This document shows, one piece after another, positions 44,574 through 53,571 of a stretch of 64,000 nt of DNA. Origin of the DNA: Allomyces arbusculus. Lineage: Eukaryota; Blastocladiomycota; Blastocladiomycetes; Blastocladiales; Blastocladiaceae. Positions within the stretch are counted from its first letter, which is position 1. Each line of letters opens with the position of its first letter. The translations under genes were made by a program, and so were the position numbers. A model generated the notes under the pieces. That model was not told where the DNA came from. It did not search any database and saw nothing but the letters and a program-made list of their open reading frames with translations. Where the stretch lies: positions 62,001-126,000 of the forward strand of contig JADHYV010000017.1 of assembly GCA_027604705.1 (NCBI GenBank), in the 5' to 3' direction.

Positions 44574-45639
44574 CTACACGTCCGGAATTGGCACTCGCGG
44601 CTTCTCGTGCGCCTTGACGGCTGGCGGCACCGTCGCGGCCCCTGTGTCCGTCCCCGGTGCCGCGGGCCCTTCAGCTGGCGGTGCGTCACCGCGACTCAAC
44701 GCGTCGCGCACGGCCATCTCCTTCTGCTTGCGCGCCAACAGCGCCGCATAATCCTCGTCAAACAAACTACGCCGCTCCACGAGCAACGTCCTCTCGAGCG
44801 GACCCAGTGCCGCAATTTCCGGGTCTTCCTCCTCGTCCTCCTCCGCGACCGCAGTGCTGCCCGCGGGCTTGGTTTTCGGTGCACCGTCCTCGTCGGCACA
44901 CCCGCACTTCCACCGGTCGCCGACCTTGTTGCAATCAAACACGGCGTGCCCGAGTCGCAAGTTCGCCTTGTTGTGCAGCTTGCACAGGTACTGCGAGAGA
45001 GCGTCGCGCGACCCCAAATGAGGTTCGGGTGGGTGCATGCGTAGCATCGCCTGGAAGTGCTCGGCGCTAGAGATCGACCCAAGAAGTCAGGGTTCGTGAT
45101 CGGGTGGAGAGGCAGCGTATCAGAGGAGCGAGCGTACCAGTCGCCGCACGGGTAGAGCCGACCAATCAAGTAAATAAACAGCCGCATCGACTCTTGCTCG
45201 TCGGGCTGCGGCGCGTTCGGGTAGGTATTCCCCATGGTGTGGATCAGATGCCACGACGACCGGCCGAGTGCCGCGCTATTTCGTCGGTGTCCATCAGCGC
45301 GAGCTCCACATGTCAATAGCACCCGGGAAAAACGCACCGCAGCGTCTGGTTGCCCATTGTTGGCATGATCGCCGCGCCCAAATGGTGCGGCGCTCCCGGC
45401 GACGACGACGCGGCCTGGATGCGGTCAACGACGGCCTGCGTCTTGGACCGCAGCCACGCCGTGAATGCCGCAGCGGATGCGGTGCTGTCGTCCATGTCGT
45501 TGCTGGGCGGCGCAAGTTGCGCCATGGATGACCGCGCCGCACCGGTCGCGTTAGGTGCCGACGCGCTTGATAAGAGGATGGAGACGAGGACCAGGACCAC
45601 GAGGCCCAACAGGACCAGTAGTCGCCGCGTCGTGTTCAT
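44574..45639 (-). CDS. ERV2: Erv2-like FAD-dependent sulfhydryl oxidase
   Basis: Erv/ALR enzymes form disulfides using bound FAD and oxygen. The N-terminal anchor suggests the ER form (Erv2). Exons 45639-45338, 45275-45138 and 45066-44574 give 310 residues. The membrane segment is RLLVLLGLVVLVLVSILLSS. The Erv/ALR core begins with LGRSSWHLIHTMGNTYPNAP. The active CXXC appears only after joining exons 2 and 3: YPCGDCAEHFQAML. It is followed by the FAD-binding HNKANLRLGHAVFDC stretch (family N-x-V-N-x-x-L-x-K). A 100-residue acidic, Pro/Ala-rich C-terminal extension is unusual compared with yeast Erv2 (196 residues). It contains a CGC that could act as a shuttle, which is inference. Confidence 0.88.
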
Positions 45640-46434
45640 GGTTTGCAGTTGGTCGAGGCGCAGGCGGAGAGCTGGCTGGAGTACAACAGTTAAAGGGGCT
45701 CGTGAGCGCCGTGCTGCTTGGATGCGTGGGGTTGCTGGTAATCGGGGCGGCCAATTCGTGGCCGGCCGCGGTGGTCGTCAACACTGGCGGGTTGGTTGGA
45801 GAGCAAGAAGAAAAAGTGAACGTTTGATGGCGAAGTGGATGGGCGAGCAGCCGGACGCGCCTGAGGCAGTGCACCACGAGGCGGCGGAACATGGCGAAAG
45901 CCGGCGTAACTAGAGTCAATGCAAATCGCACGACAATCAGAACTGCTCTTGCGTGGTGCTCCTGCAAAAGACAAGATTCGACAAAATCTGTCGCGTACGT
46001 CAAGAAGAACAGCCCCGATTCCAACGCATCATGTTTACCAACCGAGAAAAGAGCCAGGCGCCAGGCACCCGCACGACCAAAAGTACGGAGGGAGACCCGG
46101 GAAGGAGCATACGATAGCGAGCAGGGACGAAAGGAATGAACGAACAAGCGAGCAAACAAATCAAACCAAAGGACCACCCAACGCAAGGTCAGACGTAAGA
46201 AACAGAACGGCAAATGAACAGCGGAAACGGCACGGCGGACGGAGGGAACGGCGGGGACAGGAGCCAACTCGCGCAGATGCCGACAGGGCACCGAGGGGCA
46301 GAACGCCGGGGAAAACGAAGAGAAAGAAGGTGCGATCAAAAGCCTCGATTCAAATACACAAAGCGAATGCGGCAACGGCACGACACGCGTGCACGTCGAC
46401 GCGACTCGCTCCTTGACCCATCAGCCAGCTTGCT
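45640..46434. other. Intergenic region upstream of the Erv2-like gene
   Basis: 795 nt. A long minus-strand frame crosses it, but its composition (Arg/Ser/Phe/Leu without motifs) looks accidental. It carries the Erv2-like promoter and the Sec14 3' end. It is A-rich on the plus strand from 45900 to 46400. Confidence 0.5.
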
Positions 46435-47355
46435 TTAGGCCGATGCCTCGAGCTCGGCCTTAATCTGGTTCATGAGCGCCGTGAGCGCCTCGGTCTCGGC
46501 CGCCTTGTCGGCCTCAATCTCCTCGACCGAGACCTCGTTCCACGGGCCGATATCCGACTGCTCGCACCCGCCGGGGCACTGGCACTTGCCGCCGAGCCGC
46601 TTGGGCAGCACCTCCTCGTCAACATACTCGAGCACCGACTTCTTGAACCCAGACCCGAGAATATGAATCTTCTTGACGGTCACTTCGTCGAGGAACGGCT
46701 TGATGAGCGACCAGACCGACGAAAACAACATGGGCGCGTTGACGATAAACATGGTGCCGAGCATTTCCGGGTAGTAGTCCTGCCCAATCTTCGACACTTG
46801 CTTGACAAACGACGCGACCTGCGAAAACGACATGAGCGAGACGCCCGCCAAGTCGAGGATCGTGCACGACTGCTCAATGTGCACGGGCCCGTTGGGTGCG
46901 CGCTTGGAGCACGCCGGGAACCGGTGATCAATCGTCTTTTCGTACTCGAACACGTGCTTTTGCTGCATGCGGTCCATAGTTGTGACAGCCGTCAGCTTGC
47001 GCACGTCGAGGTGGCCCAGGTGCTCAATGTAGATGGGCCGACCGAGTTTGTCGGTGCCGTGGTAGTACTGCGGGTACAGCGCGCGGACAAGATCGGCTTC
47101 CGGGAACGTAAACTCTTTGACGAGCTGGTCCACGCCAAAGTCGGTGCGCCACTGCTCGTACGCGTAGAGCATCAGCTTGGTCTTGGGCAGATCGAACCGC
47201 CGCGCACGCAAAAAGCGCAGCAGCATGTGCTCGTTGTGCCGCGCCGGATCAAACTTGCCGTCGGCCACCATGTCGCGCTGCAGCTGCGTCAACGCCGCCT
47301 GCTGGTCCTCGGTCAGGTGGCCAGAACGGCCCGCCGTTGGGTGCTCAATCGTCAT
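46435..47355 (-). CDS. SEC14: Sec14-like phosphatidylinositol transfer protein
   Basis: Sec14 proteins exchange phosphatidylinositol and phosphatidylcholine and promote Golgi secretion. A single exon codes for 306 residues, the size of yeast Sec14 (304). The CRAL-TRIO N-domain has LTEDQQAALTQLQRDM and MLLRFLRARRFDLPKTKLML. The lipid-binding domain has DKLGRPIYIEHLGHLDVRKL, SCTILDLAGVSLMSFSQV, YYPEMLGTMFIVNAPMLFSS and KKIHILGSGFKKSVLEYVDE. This is the Sec14 major-family pattern. The C-terminal tail CQCPGGCEQSDIGPW is also Sec14-like. It is one of the few intronless genes in the window. Confidence 0.95.
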   Translation of the reverse strand: MTIEHPTAGRSGHLTEDQQAALTQLQRDMVADGKFDPARHNEHMLLRFLRARRFDLPKTKLMLYAYEQWRTDFGVDQLVKEFTFPEADLVRALYPQYYHGTDKLGRPIYIEHLGHLDVRKLTAVTTMDRMQQKHVFEYEKTIDHRFPACSKRAPNGPVHIEQSCTILDLAGVSLMSFSQVASFVKQVSKIGQDYYPEMLGTMFIVNAPMLFSSVWSLIKPFLDEVTVKKIHILGSGFKKSVLEYVDEEVLPKRLGGKCQCPGGCEQSDIGPWNEVSVEEIEADKAAETEALTALMNQIKAELEASA

Positions 47356-48423
47356 GGTACGGGAGCGGCGTTGCTGGAGGGGTAGGAACTAGTCGAGAGC
47401 GGGGACGCGCGTCACGGAGCAGGGCGAGCAAGCGATTGTACGGGGTTACGCGGCAGGGTTGTACGGTCCCGAGGAGAAAGTCGCAAGTCGAGAGAACAGA
47501 CGAGCAACGAGACGAGCGCGAGCACGACGTGGACAGCACGAGATAGAAGCAGAGAAGAGGGAGCGGGGGGAGGAGGCGCGTCTCGGTTAGGACTCGGGGG
47601 CCATAAGGTCCAGAAGCCGTGATGTCGAGGCAACGCCCCCCGCATCGCGCCGCACGGCACCGTTGCCTCCAACTGCAACGCACACCGCGTGCGCACATTA
47701 GCAGCACCCAACAGCGCCAGCACAGCGGGTCGTCTTGGTGGCATGGGGGCGTGCGCGGCAATGCGGCGTCGATAAGAACGCGTCTGCTGGCGTAAAAGTT
47801 GGCAAGCACACACCTTGCTGGGCGGAGCGTAGTGCAGCTTGGTGCACGAGCGCGAACGAGGCTGCAGCGGTTGGTGGGTCGCGACGGAGCGGTTGCAGCG
47901 AGCTGGGAGCAGTCGGCGCGAGGAGCTGGCGGGTCGAGCGGCAGACTGCAGCAAGTTGACGAGGCCAGCCAGAGCGCGCTGCTGAACTTGAAGCCTGTCG
48001 GGTGGAGTTGGATGGACGTGTGTGCGGAGAGCGCATCGCCAGGGCCGCTTGCGCGCGCCGGCTCGACGCCTTCGGGTCCACGCAAAGAAATACTGCCAGA
48101 ATGATGGCATCGAACGAACTAATGTGCCCCATCCCTGCAGGGGCAGATAGAAAGGCGTGATTTGCACGCTGTGGCGCCTGGGGCAAGCCGCTCTCCCCCA
48201 TGCACGTCTCGCATTATCCTGGGCCGAGGTCCAGTGCAACGAAATCGTCGGGACGGCGGGACAGCAGGACGTCTTTGGACAGCACGGTCGCGTCAAGCAG
48301 GCGAATCTGGGAAGAGAGCGGCATATCGCCGTTGTTTGGTCGCAAAGTCGAGCTGAGGAACCACCACCATTTGCAATCGCGAAAAGAAACGGATATCGAT
48401 CGGCATTCATGAATATCAACCGA
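47356..48423. other. Intergenic region upstream of Sec14
   Basis: 1068 nt between the photolyase stop and the Sec14 start, both minus strand. Frames are low in complexity without family motifs. It probably holds the Sec14 promoter and possibly an untranslated 5' exon. Confidence 0.45.
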
Positions 48424-50226
48424 CTACACCACCTTGCCCGCCGCAATCTTGAACGCATTGATCGCGCGCACGCGCGCCGCCTTGTGATCGACAATCGGAC
48501 GCAGGTACCCCGTCCGCACAAACACGGCCGCTGGCAACCGCGCGTGCGGCTCGTGCAGTGCCTTGCTATCCTTGACGGCACGCAGTTCCGGCACATACTT
48601 GCGAATCGTGACGGCGTCCGGGTCAAACTTTTCCGATTGCAGGTACGGGTTGAAGACGCGGAAATAGGGTTGCGAGTCGGTGCCCGTCGACGCCGACCAC
48701 TGCCACCCGCCATTGTTCTGCGCCAGGTCGCCGTCAATCAAGTGCCGCATAAAGAAGCGCTCGCCACGGCGCCAGTCGATGAGCAGGTCCTTGGTCAAGA
48801 ACATGGCCGCGACCATACGCAGCCGGTTGCTTAAGTAACCCTCTTGCACGAGCATGCGCATCGCCGCATCGACCATCGGGTACCCTGTCTTGCCTTCGCA
48901 CCACGCCGTGAAATGCCGCTCAGCCTCGTCCTTGGTCGCCGGGTCATGGTCGGTCCACTTGACGAGCTTCGTATCGAGCTTGAACGGCTGGTTCATGCTG
49001 ACGCGCGGGAACGCAACCAAGATGTGCCGGTAAAACTCGCGCCAGACGAGCTCCTGCATCCAGTGCACGGCGCCCTTGTCGCCCGTATCAATCTGCCCGC
49101 CGTTCGCTGCACGCGCCACGTTGAAGCACGCGCGCGCACTGATCACGCCTGTCGTCAGGTAGCCCGACATGCTCGAGCACCCGTCGAGCGACGGGAAGTC
49201 GCGGTCGACCGAGTAGGCCGACAGCTTGGCCTGCGCGAACCGCTTCAGCCGGTCGTGCGCGGCCGTCTCGCCCGCGGGCCACGCGACTCGCGTATGCGCG
49301 AGCACCGACTCGTCAATTGGCAGCGTGTAGCCCGGTAATGCCTCGTGCGTGGCTTCGGGAATAGTGGTCCCGAACAGGTCGGGCACCACGGTGCGGACCG
49401 TCGCCGGATTCGCGCCAGGGTCCGGCGACATAGCGAGCCAGTCTTGCGGATGCTTGCGCTTGACGAGGTCCTGCCAGGCCTTGCGGAAGGGCGTGTACAC
49501 CGTGTATACCTTGTTTTCCTTGGACTTGACGACGCCCGGTGCGACAATGCACTCGTCGTGCGCGCCGACGCAGATAGCACCCTGTGGCGCAAGCAGTGCC
49601 TGGACCGCCGCGTCGCGGCGCGCCTCATGCACCTCGTACTCGTGATTGTAGTAGAGATGCGTCGCGCCCACGCGCTCGACAAACTCGGCCACGACCTTGG
49701 GCACTTCGTCCCACGACGCAGCGTGCAGGACCGTCAGCGGGATCTGGAACTCGGCCTCGAGCCGCGACTGCAAGTCGCGCAAGTTGCGCAGCAGGAAATC
49801 GACTTTGGCGGGCGCATAGTCGTGCATCGTGTACTGAGGCCCGCACACGACAAAGCATGTCAAGAGCGTGCCATTGAGAGCCTGCGCCGTCGCATGAGCG
49901 GCCGGGCCGCGCGGTGCAACGGGGTTCGCGCCAACAACAGGCGCACGCTGCGCGTTTACTTGCGCAGCTTGCACCCATGCGCGATAGAGCGCCGTGTTGT
50001 CGCGCACGCGAAGGTCCTTGCTGCGGAACCAGAACACGACGGGGCCTTGCTGCCGCGGAGTCGCGGGCCGCGCTGCGGTCGAGGCAGTGGCGGGAGTCGC
50101 GGAGGAGGTGGCGCGCGGTTTCTTGGCGGGAGGTGGGGCCATGGTATTGTTGTCGCTGTTGCTGCTGTAGGCGTCCAGGTTGGTCGCAGACGATGAGCGC
50201 GGACGGCGGGACGCGGTAGGGGCCAT
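48424..50226 (-). CDS. PHR1: Class I CPD photolyase
   Basis: Repairs UV-induced cyclobutane pyrimidine dimers using blue light. A single exon codes for 600 residues. The N-terminal 60 residues are disordered and basic (APPPAKKPRATSS), a possible nuclear or mitochondrial signal. The antenna domain starts GPVVFWFRSKDLRVRDNTAL. The FAD domain has WMQELVWREFYRHILVAFP, KTGYPMVDAAMRML, RLRMVAAMFLTKDLLIDWRR and NGGWQWSASTGTDSQPYFRV then FNPYLQSEKFDPDA. This block order is that of microbial and fungal class I CPD photolyases rather than (6-4) photolyase or plant cryptochrome. It lies 9 kb from the X18-type GATA factor, but a regulatory link is not shown. Confidence 0.95.
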   Translation of the reverse strand: MAPTASRRPRSSSATNLDAYSSNSDNNTMAPPPAKKPRATSSATPATASTAARPATPRQQGPVVFWFRSKDLRVRDNTALYRAWVQAAQVNAQRAPVVGANPVAPRGPAAHATAQALNGTLLTCFVVCGPQYTMHDYAPAKVDFLLRNLRDLQSRLEAEFQIPLTVLHAASWDEVPKVVAEFVERVGATHLYYNHEYEVHEARRDAAVQALLAPQGAICVGAHDECIVAPGVVKSKENKVYTVYTPFRKAWQDLVKRKHPQDWLAMSPDPGANPATVRTVVPDLFGTTIPEATHEALPGYTLPIDESVLAHTRVAWPAGETAAHDRLKRFAQAKLSAYSVDRDFPSLDGCSSMSGYLTTGVISARACFNVARAANGGQIDTGDKGAVHWMQELVWREFYRHILVAFPRVSMNQPFKLDTKLVKWTDHDPATKDEAERHFTAWCEGKTGYPMVDAAMRMLVQEGYLSNRLRMVAAMFLTKDLLIDWRRGERFFMRHLIDGDLAQNNGGWQWSASTGTDSQPYFRVFNPYLQSEKFDPDAVTIRKYVPELRAVKDSKALHEPHARLPAAVFVRTGYLRPIVDHKAARVRAINAFKIAAGKVV

Positions 50227-50618
50227 GGTTGATGTCGAATGAGATCAGGTACGAACTGGGAGAATGGAGCAGGTCGACGTTGGAGGGTCAGCGTGGATTT
50301 AGACAGAACGAATTACAAGCCGGAGCTTGCCCCGGTGCACGGGCTATCATACATTTATGGGTCGCGACCACTGGTGGGCGAACACGTTGACACGGGCTGG
50401 CCGCTGGACGCCGAGCAGACTGCGATCGGTTGTCGGGGAGGGCGGGCATGCATGACGGCGACATGATCATGATCACGGAGCGACACATCGGGCGACCGTT
50501 TTGGCGGTGTGTGACAATCTTTGGCGATGCGCTCACCCGCGATCTCGACACGACCACGTGTTCCAGCCTCAGAAACAACACCACCCACATCAAAATCGTC
50601 CGCCATTTCCATATCATT
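50227..50618. other. Intergenic region upstream of photolyase
   Basis: 392 nt between the stop of the hydrophobic protein and the photolyase start, both minus strand. It likely carries the photolyase promoter. No gene is seen. Confidence 0.5.
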
Positions 50619-51668
50619 TCACTGCGGGCTCAACAGCACCGTCGCGACCCCCACCGCCGCCGCCAGCGCGAGCCCGCCGCGGTCGGTCTCTGCCCCCGGC
50701 GCCGCCGGGACCGATGCGCTCACAGGCCGACCGAGGACAAGGTACTTGACGTCTGGCGCCAGGAACAGCGCGCCAATGGCCACATTCAGCCCCATGGTCC
50801 ACAACCGCGCCTCGATCGCCTCGCGCGCCCTCGTCGACGTTGCCCGTCGGTAGACGCGCCAGACGCGCAACCAGTCGCGCACACCACGCGCCAAACTCGC
50901 GCACCGCACGGTCATGGCCACTCCCTGCAGGCCGTACACGGCATGGCCAAAGTACCGCGCGCGCAGACCCGCCACGGACGCACCCAGGGTCGCGCCCACG
51001 GCCGCGGCGCTTTCTTCGGGGGTCGGTGCGCCAGGCCAGGCTGGATTGCCAGCGATGACACGGTCCCACCATGAGCCGAGCAGGTCCTTAGTGGAGCTGG
51101 CCGTGGCGAGCAGTGTCGTTGTGGGGTCAAAGTGCGCATCGTGCCATGCCGCTGTCGCCATGCAACCGACCGAGTAGGCAGCACTGCCAGCGACCCAGGT
51201 CAGGACCGTGCCAACAAGCCCACGATCGAGCGAGAGCGACGCGACGGCAACAGAAATCCCGTGCTGCACGAGATGCCGCGCGCCTGGATGGTAGATCGCA
51301 TTCAGCACGAGCGTCGCGGGCCCAGACGTGATGCCTACGTGCGCGAGCGTGTCGAGTGCACGAATTGCCGTGGAAATAAGACCTCGCGGTGCCGGTGTGG
51401 TCACTTGGTCGGCAAATGCTGGGTCGGTCGGGTTTGGCGGCGTGGCGAGCCGGAAGGTCAGGACCAGGGCACGTCGAAGCGCGTTCGGGTCGACAATGGG
51501 GCGGCCACCGTCGGTTGGGACCAGGTCGCGCGAAGCGAGCAACGCCGGGATCAGCGACAGGCTAAAGGCAATCACGGCATGCTGCGTGCCGGGCGTCGCG
51601 CCGAGCCACGGCTTGGGGTCGGCCAGCGAGTTGCCGGCGCTGCCCGGGATCGGGATCAAAATCGGCAT
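50619..51668 (-). CDS. Unidentified hydrophobic protein
   Basis: A 349-residue intronless frame from the ATG at 51668. The frame stays open to an ATG at 51812, but that extension is Cys/Pro/Thr-rich and unlike protein. No family was recognised. Several hydrophobic or amphipathic stretches (VIAFSLSLIPALLASRD, LVGTVLTWVAGSAAYSVG, LNVAIGALFLAPDVKYLV, LALAAAVGVATVLLSP) suggest an integral membrane protein with several passes. A conserved-looking Arg-rich helix is ARGVRDWLRVWRVYRRATST. Peroxisomal or mitochondrial carriers were considered, but the P-x-[DE]-x-x-[KR] signature of mitochondrial carriers is absent. It is likely a real gene because of its length, codon use and clear hydrophobic periodicity. 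Confidence 0.6.
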   Translation of the reverse strand: MPILIPIPGSAGNSLADPKPWLGATPGTQHAVIAFSLSLIPALLASRDLVPTDGGRPIVDPNALRRALVLTFRLATPPNPTDPAFADQVTTPAPRGLISTAIRALDTLAHVGITSGPATLVLNAIYHPGARHLVQHGISVAVASLSLDRGLVGTVLTWVAGSAAYSVGCMATAAWHDAHFDPTTTLLATASSTKDLLGSWWDRVIAGNPAWPGAPTPEESAAAVGATLGASVAGLRARYFGHAVYGLQGVAMTVRCASLARGVRDWLRVWRVYRRATSTRAREAIEARLWTMGLNVAIGALFLAPDVKYLVLGRPVSASVPAAPGAETDRGGLALAAAVGVATVLLSPQ

Positions 51669-52047
51669 GGTAGAGACGACCCGCGGTTGCAACTGGTTCT
51701 TGGTTCGCACTGGCTTGTTGGGCGGTGTGCACGTCGCTGGTCGCGTCGATTGCTCGCAGATCAACAGAGGACAGGCAGGGTGAAGTGAGCGACAAAGCAG
51801 GCCGTCTCGCACGCCGGAGGGCGCTGCCCCGTGACTAGCACGGCGCTCACATGAACGCGTCGCATGCTTGCTGTGAAAACCAGGCGACCCGGCCGCTTTC
51901 TCACCGCCACCTTACTTTTCCTCATCGTCGACTCCGCCTCGGACTCGCTCCACTCGCAAAACGGACCGCAGGGCGCCGCTTCTCCTCGTCGTCGCTGTTG
52001 ATCCGTGCACGTCACCGAGCGAACCACACCCGACCGACACCAACAAC
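51669..52047. other. Bidirectional promoter region (hydrophobic protein / Yop1)
   Basis: 379 nt between two divergent start codons. No gene is seen beyond the doubtful extension of the minus-strand frame to 51812. Confidence 0.5.
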
Positions 52048-53131
52048 ATGGAGCAATTCAACCAACTCAAGAGTACCGATCCGTCGCGATGCCTTCAGCA
52101 ACCCCGCCGCTCGATTTGCGGTGGACAAGCAGGGAGTCTTGAGCGCGAGCATGGTCCTTGGAACACAGCTGACGAGATGGGTGGTGCTCGCGCTAGTTAC
52201 GCTGGACAAGCAGCTGCAGCAGTATCCAGGCATGGTCCAGCTCGAGGCCTCGACAGGTCCGTACTCAGGCTCATGTATCGATGGATCATGGTCAACGAAC
52301 AAGGAATGCTCACGTCCAAGCACTGTGCTTAGGCGTGCCCAAGGCCTATATCGCTCTCGGCGTTGGCGCGCTTCTCGCTTCATCAGTGCTTTTCAACATT
52401 GGCGGCCAGCTCGTGTGCAACCTGATTGGGTTCGTCTACCCGACCTATGCAAGCTTCAAGAGCATCGAGACCAAGGACAAGGACGACGACACGCATTGGC
52501 TCACCTACTGGTGCGCCTCCCTGTCGATCAACGCGTTTGTGTCACGGATGCCGCTGATCACTGCTTAAATTCTCGACTAGGGTCGTGTTTGGCCTCTTCA
52601 ACGTGCTGTACGTCTCGCTGTGCGATTGTCTTGCTTCCTTTCCGCGCAAGACTGATTTCTCTCGTCGACGTATCTGTAGCGAATTCTTTACGGATATCCT
52701 CCTCTACTGGGTTCGCCGGCTGCTTTCTTGCCTTTCGCACTGGAACGGCGAAAACTGACGGCGGGTGTGCGCCCCGGCGATGCAGATGCCCATGTACTTC
52801 ATGGTCAAGACCATCTTCCTCGTGTGGCTCTTCCTGCCCCAGACGCGCGTACGTTGGCGTTTTGGGATCCGGCCTCGCGGCGATGCTCCAGCGCCATGTT
52901 CGCTCACGTCCGAGCGTTCGACATCTAGGGCGCCGAGCGCGTGTACCAGTCGGCCATCCGCCCGTTCCTGCTGTGTGCGTTTCCTGATTTACGATGGAGC
53001 GCCTTGCTCGATGCTCGCTGATGCATTACTGGACCGACTTTGCAGCGAACGAGGCCAAGATCGACGAGACGATCAACAAGGCCAAGAAAGCGGCAGCGCA
53101 CGCGATTGCCGAGACCATCAAGCAAGATTAG
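52048..53131 (+). CDS. YOP1: Yop1/REEP5 family ER-shaping protein
   Basis: DP1/Yop1 proteins form hydrophobic hairpins that curve ER tubules. Eight small exons (52048-52072, 52197-52256, 52333-52510, 52581-52607, 52680-52710, 52786-52848, 52929-52974, 53046-53131) sum to 516 nt, or 171 residues. The product reads [91 protein letters not shown] and [20 protein letters not shown], the family pattern throughout (TB2/DP1/HVA22 domain). The C-terminus is a short charged helix. The intron density, exons down to 25-31 nt, is the highest in the window. Donors include GTACCG, GTCCGT and GTTCGC. Confidence 0.92.
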
Positions 53132-53571
53132 GCGGCCGTGCCGAATGGGAGACTGGAGGAAATGGGACTGGTTTGCATTCGCCGTCGCTGGCGACGGGTC
53201 GCGCGGCAGGCACGAGTGAAGGTGAGCGCGCGCGCAAGAGACACTGCCGGCCCTGCACGACGAGCTCGTCGGTGCTCATCAAGGCAACGACGCGGGCGGC
53301 AGACTGCGGAATAATGAAATCCGTTTACGTTACAGGCAAAGACAGTGGGATAGGCAAGGTGCGGACCGCGAGCACCGAAGGCAGAACAAGAAAGAAGCAG
53401 CAAGCAAGCAAGCAAGCTTATGGATGCCCTTGCCTCGCCCGTTTGTCTGCCCCTCTCCAAACCACGGTCTGCTCTCTCGACTGTCACTTTGTCGACACCG
53501 GCACACCGTGCCCCGCACCAGAACTTGTCCTGCACGACTTGCCGCACAAGAAAAAAAAAGCCAGCACGACC
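53132..53571. other. Intergenic region upstream of the acidic SIM-rich gene
   Basis: 440 nt. The downstream frame is open through here, but the translation is Cys/Arg-rich and unlike the ordered gene that starts at 53572. It holds a short AAGC-type repeat near 53402-53415 and an A run at 53550-53559. Confidence 0.5.

Noticed and set aside
45551-46381. Minus-strand 276-residue frame upstream of the Erv2-like gene
   Set aside because: Looks hydrophobic in places but includes the antisense of an A-rich region and shares no motif. The Erv2-like start at 45639 lies in another frame inside it.
52765-53571. N-terminal extension of the acidic protein frame to 52765
   Set aside because: Overlaps the last exons of Yop1 and reads as Cys/Arg-rich sequence. 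The ordered composition begins at the ATG at 53572.
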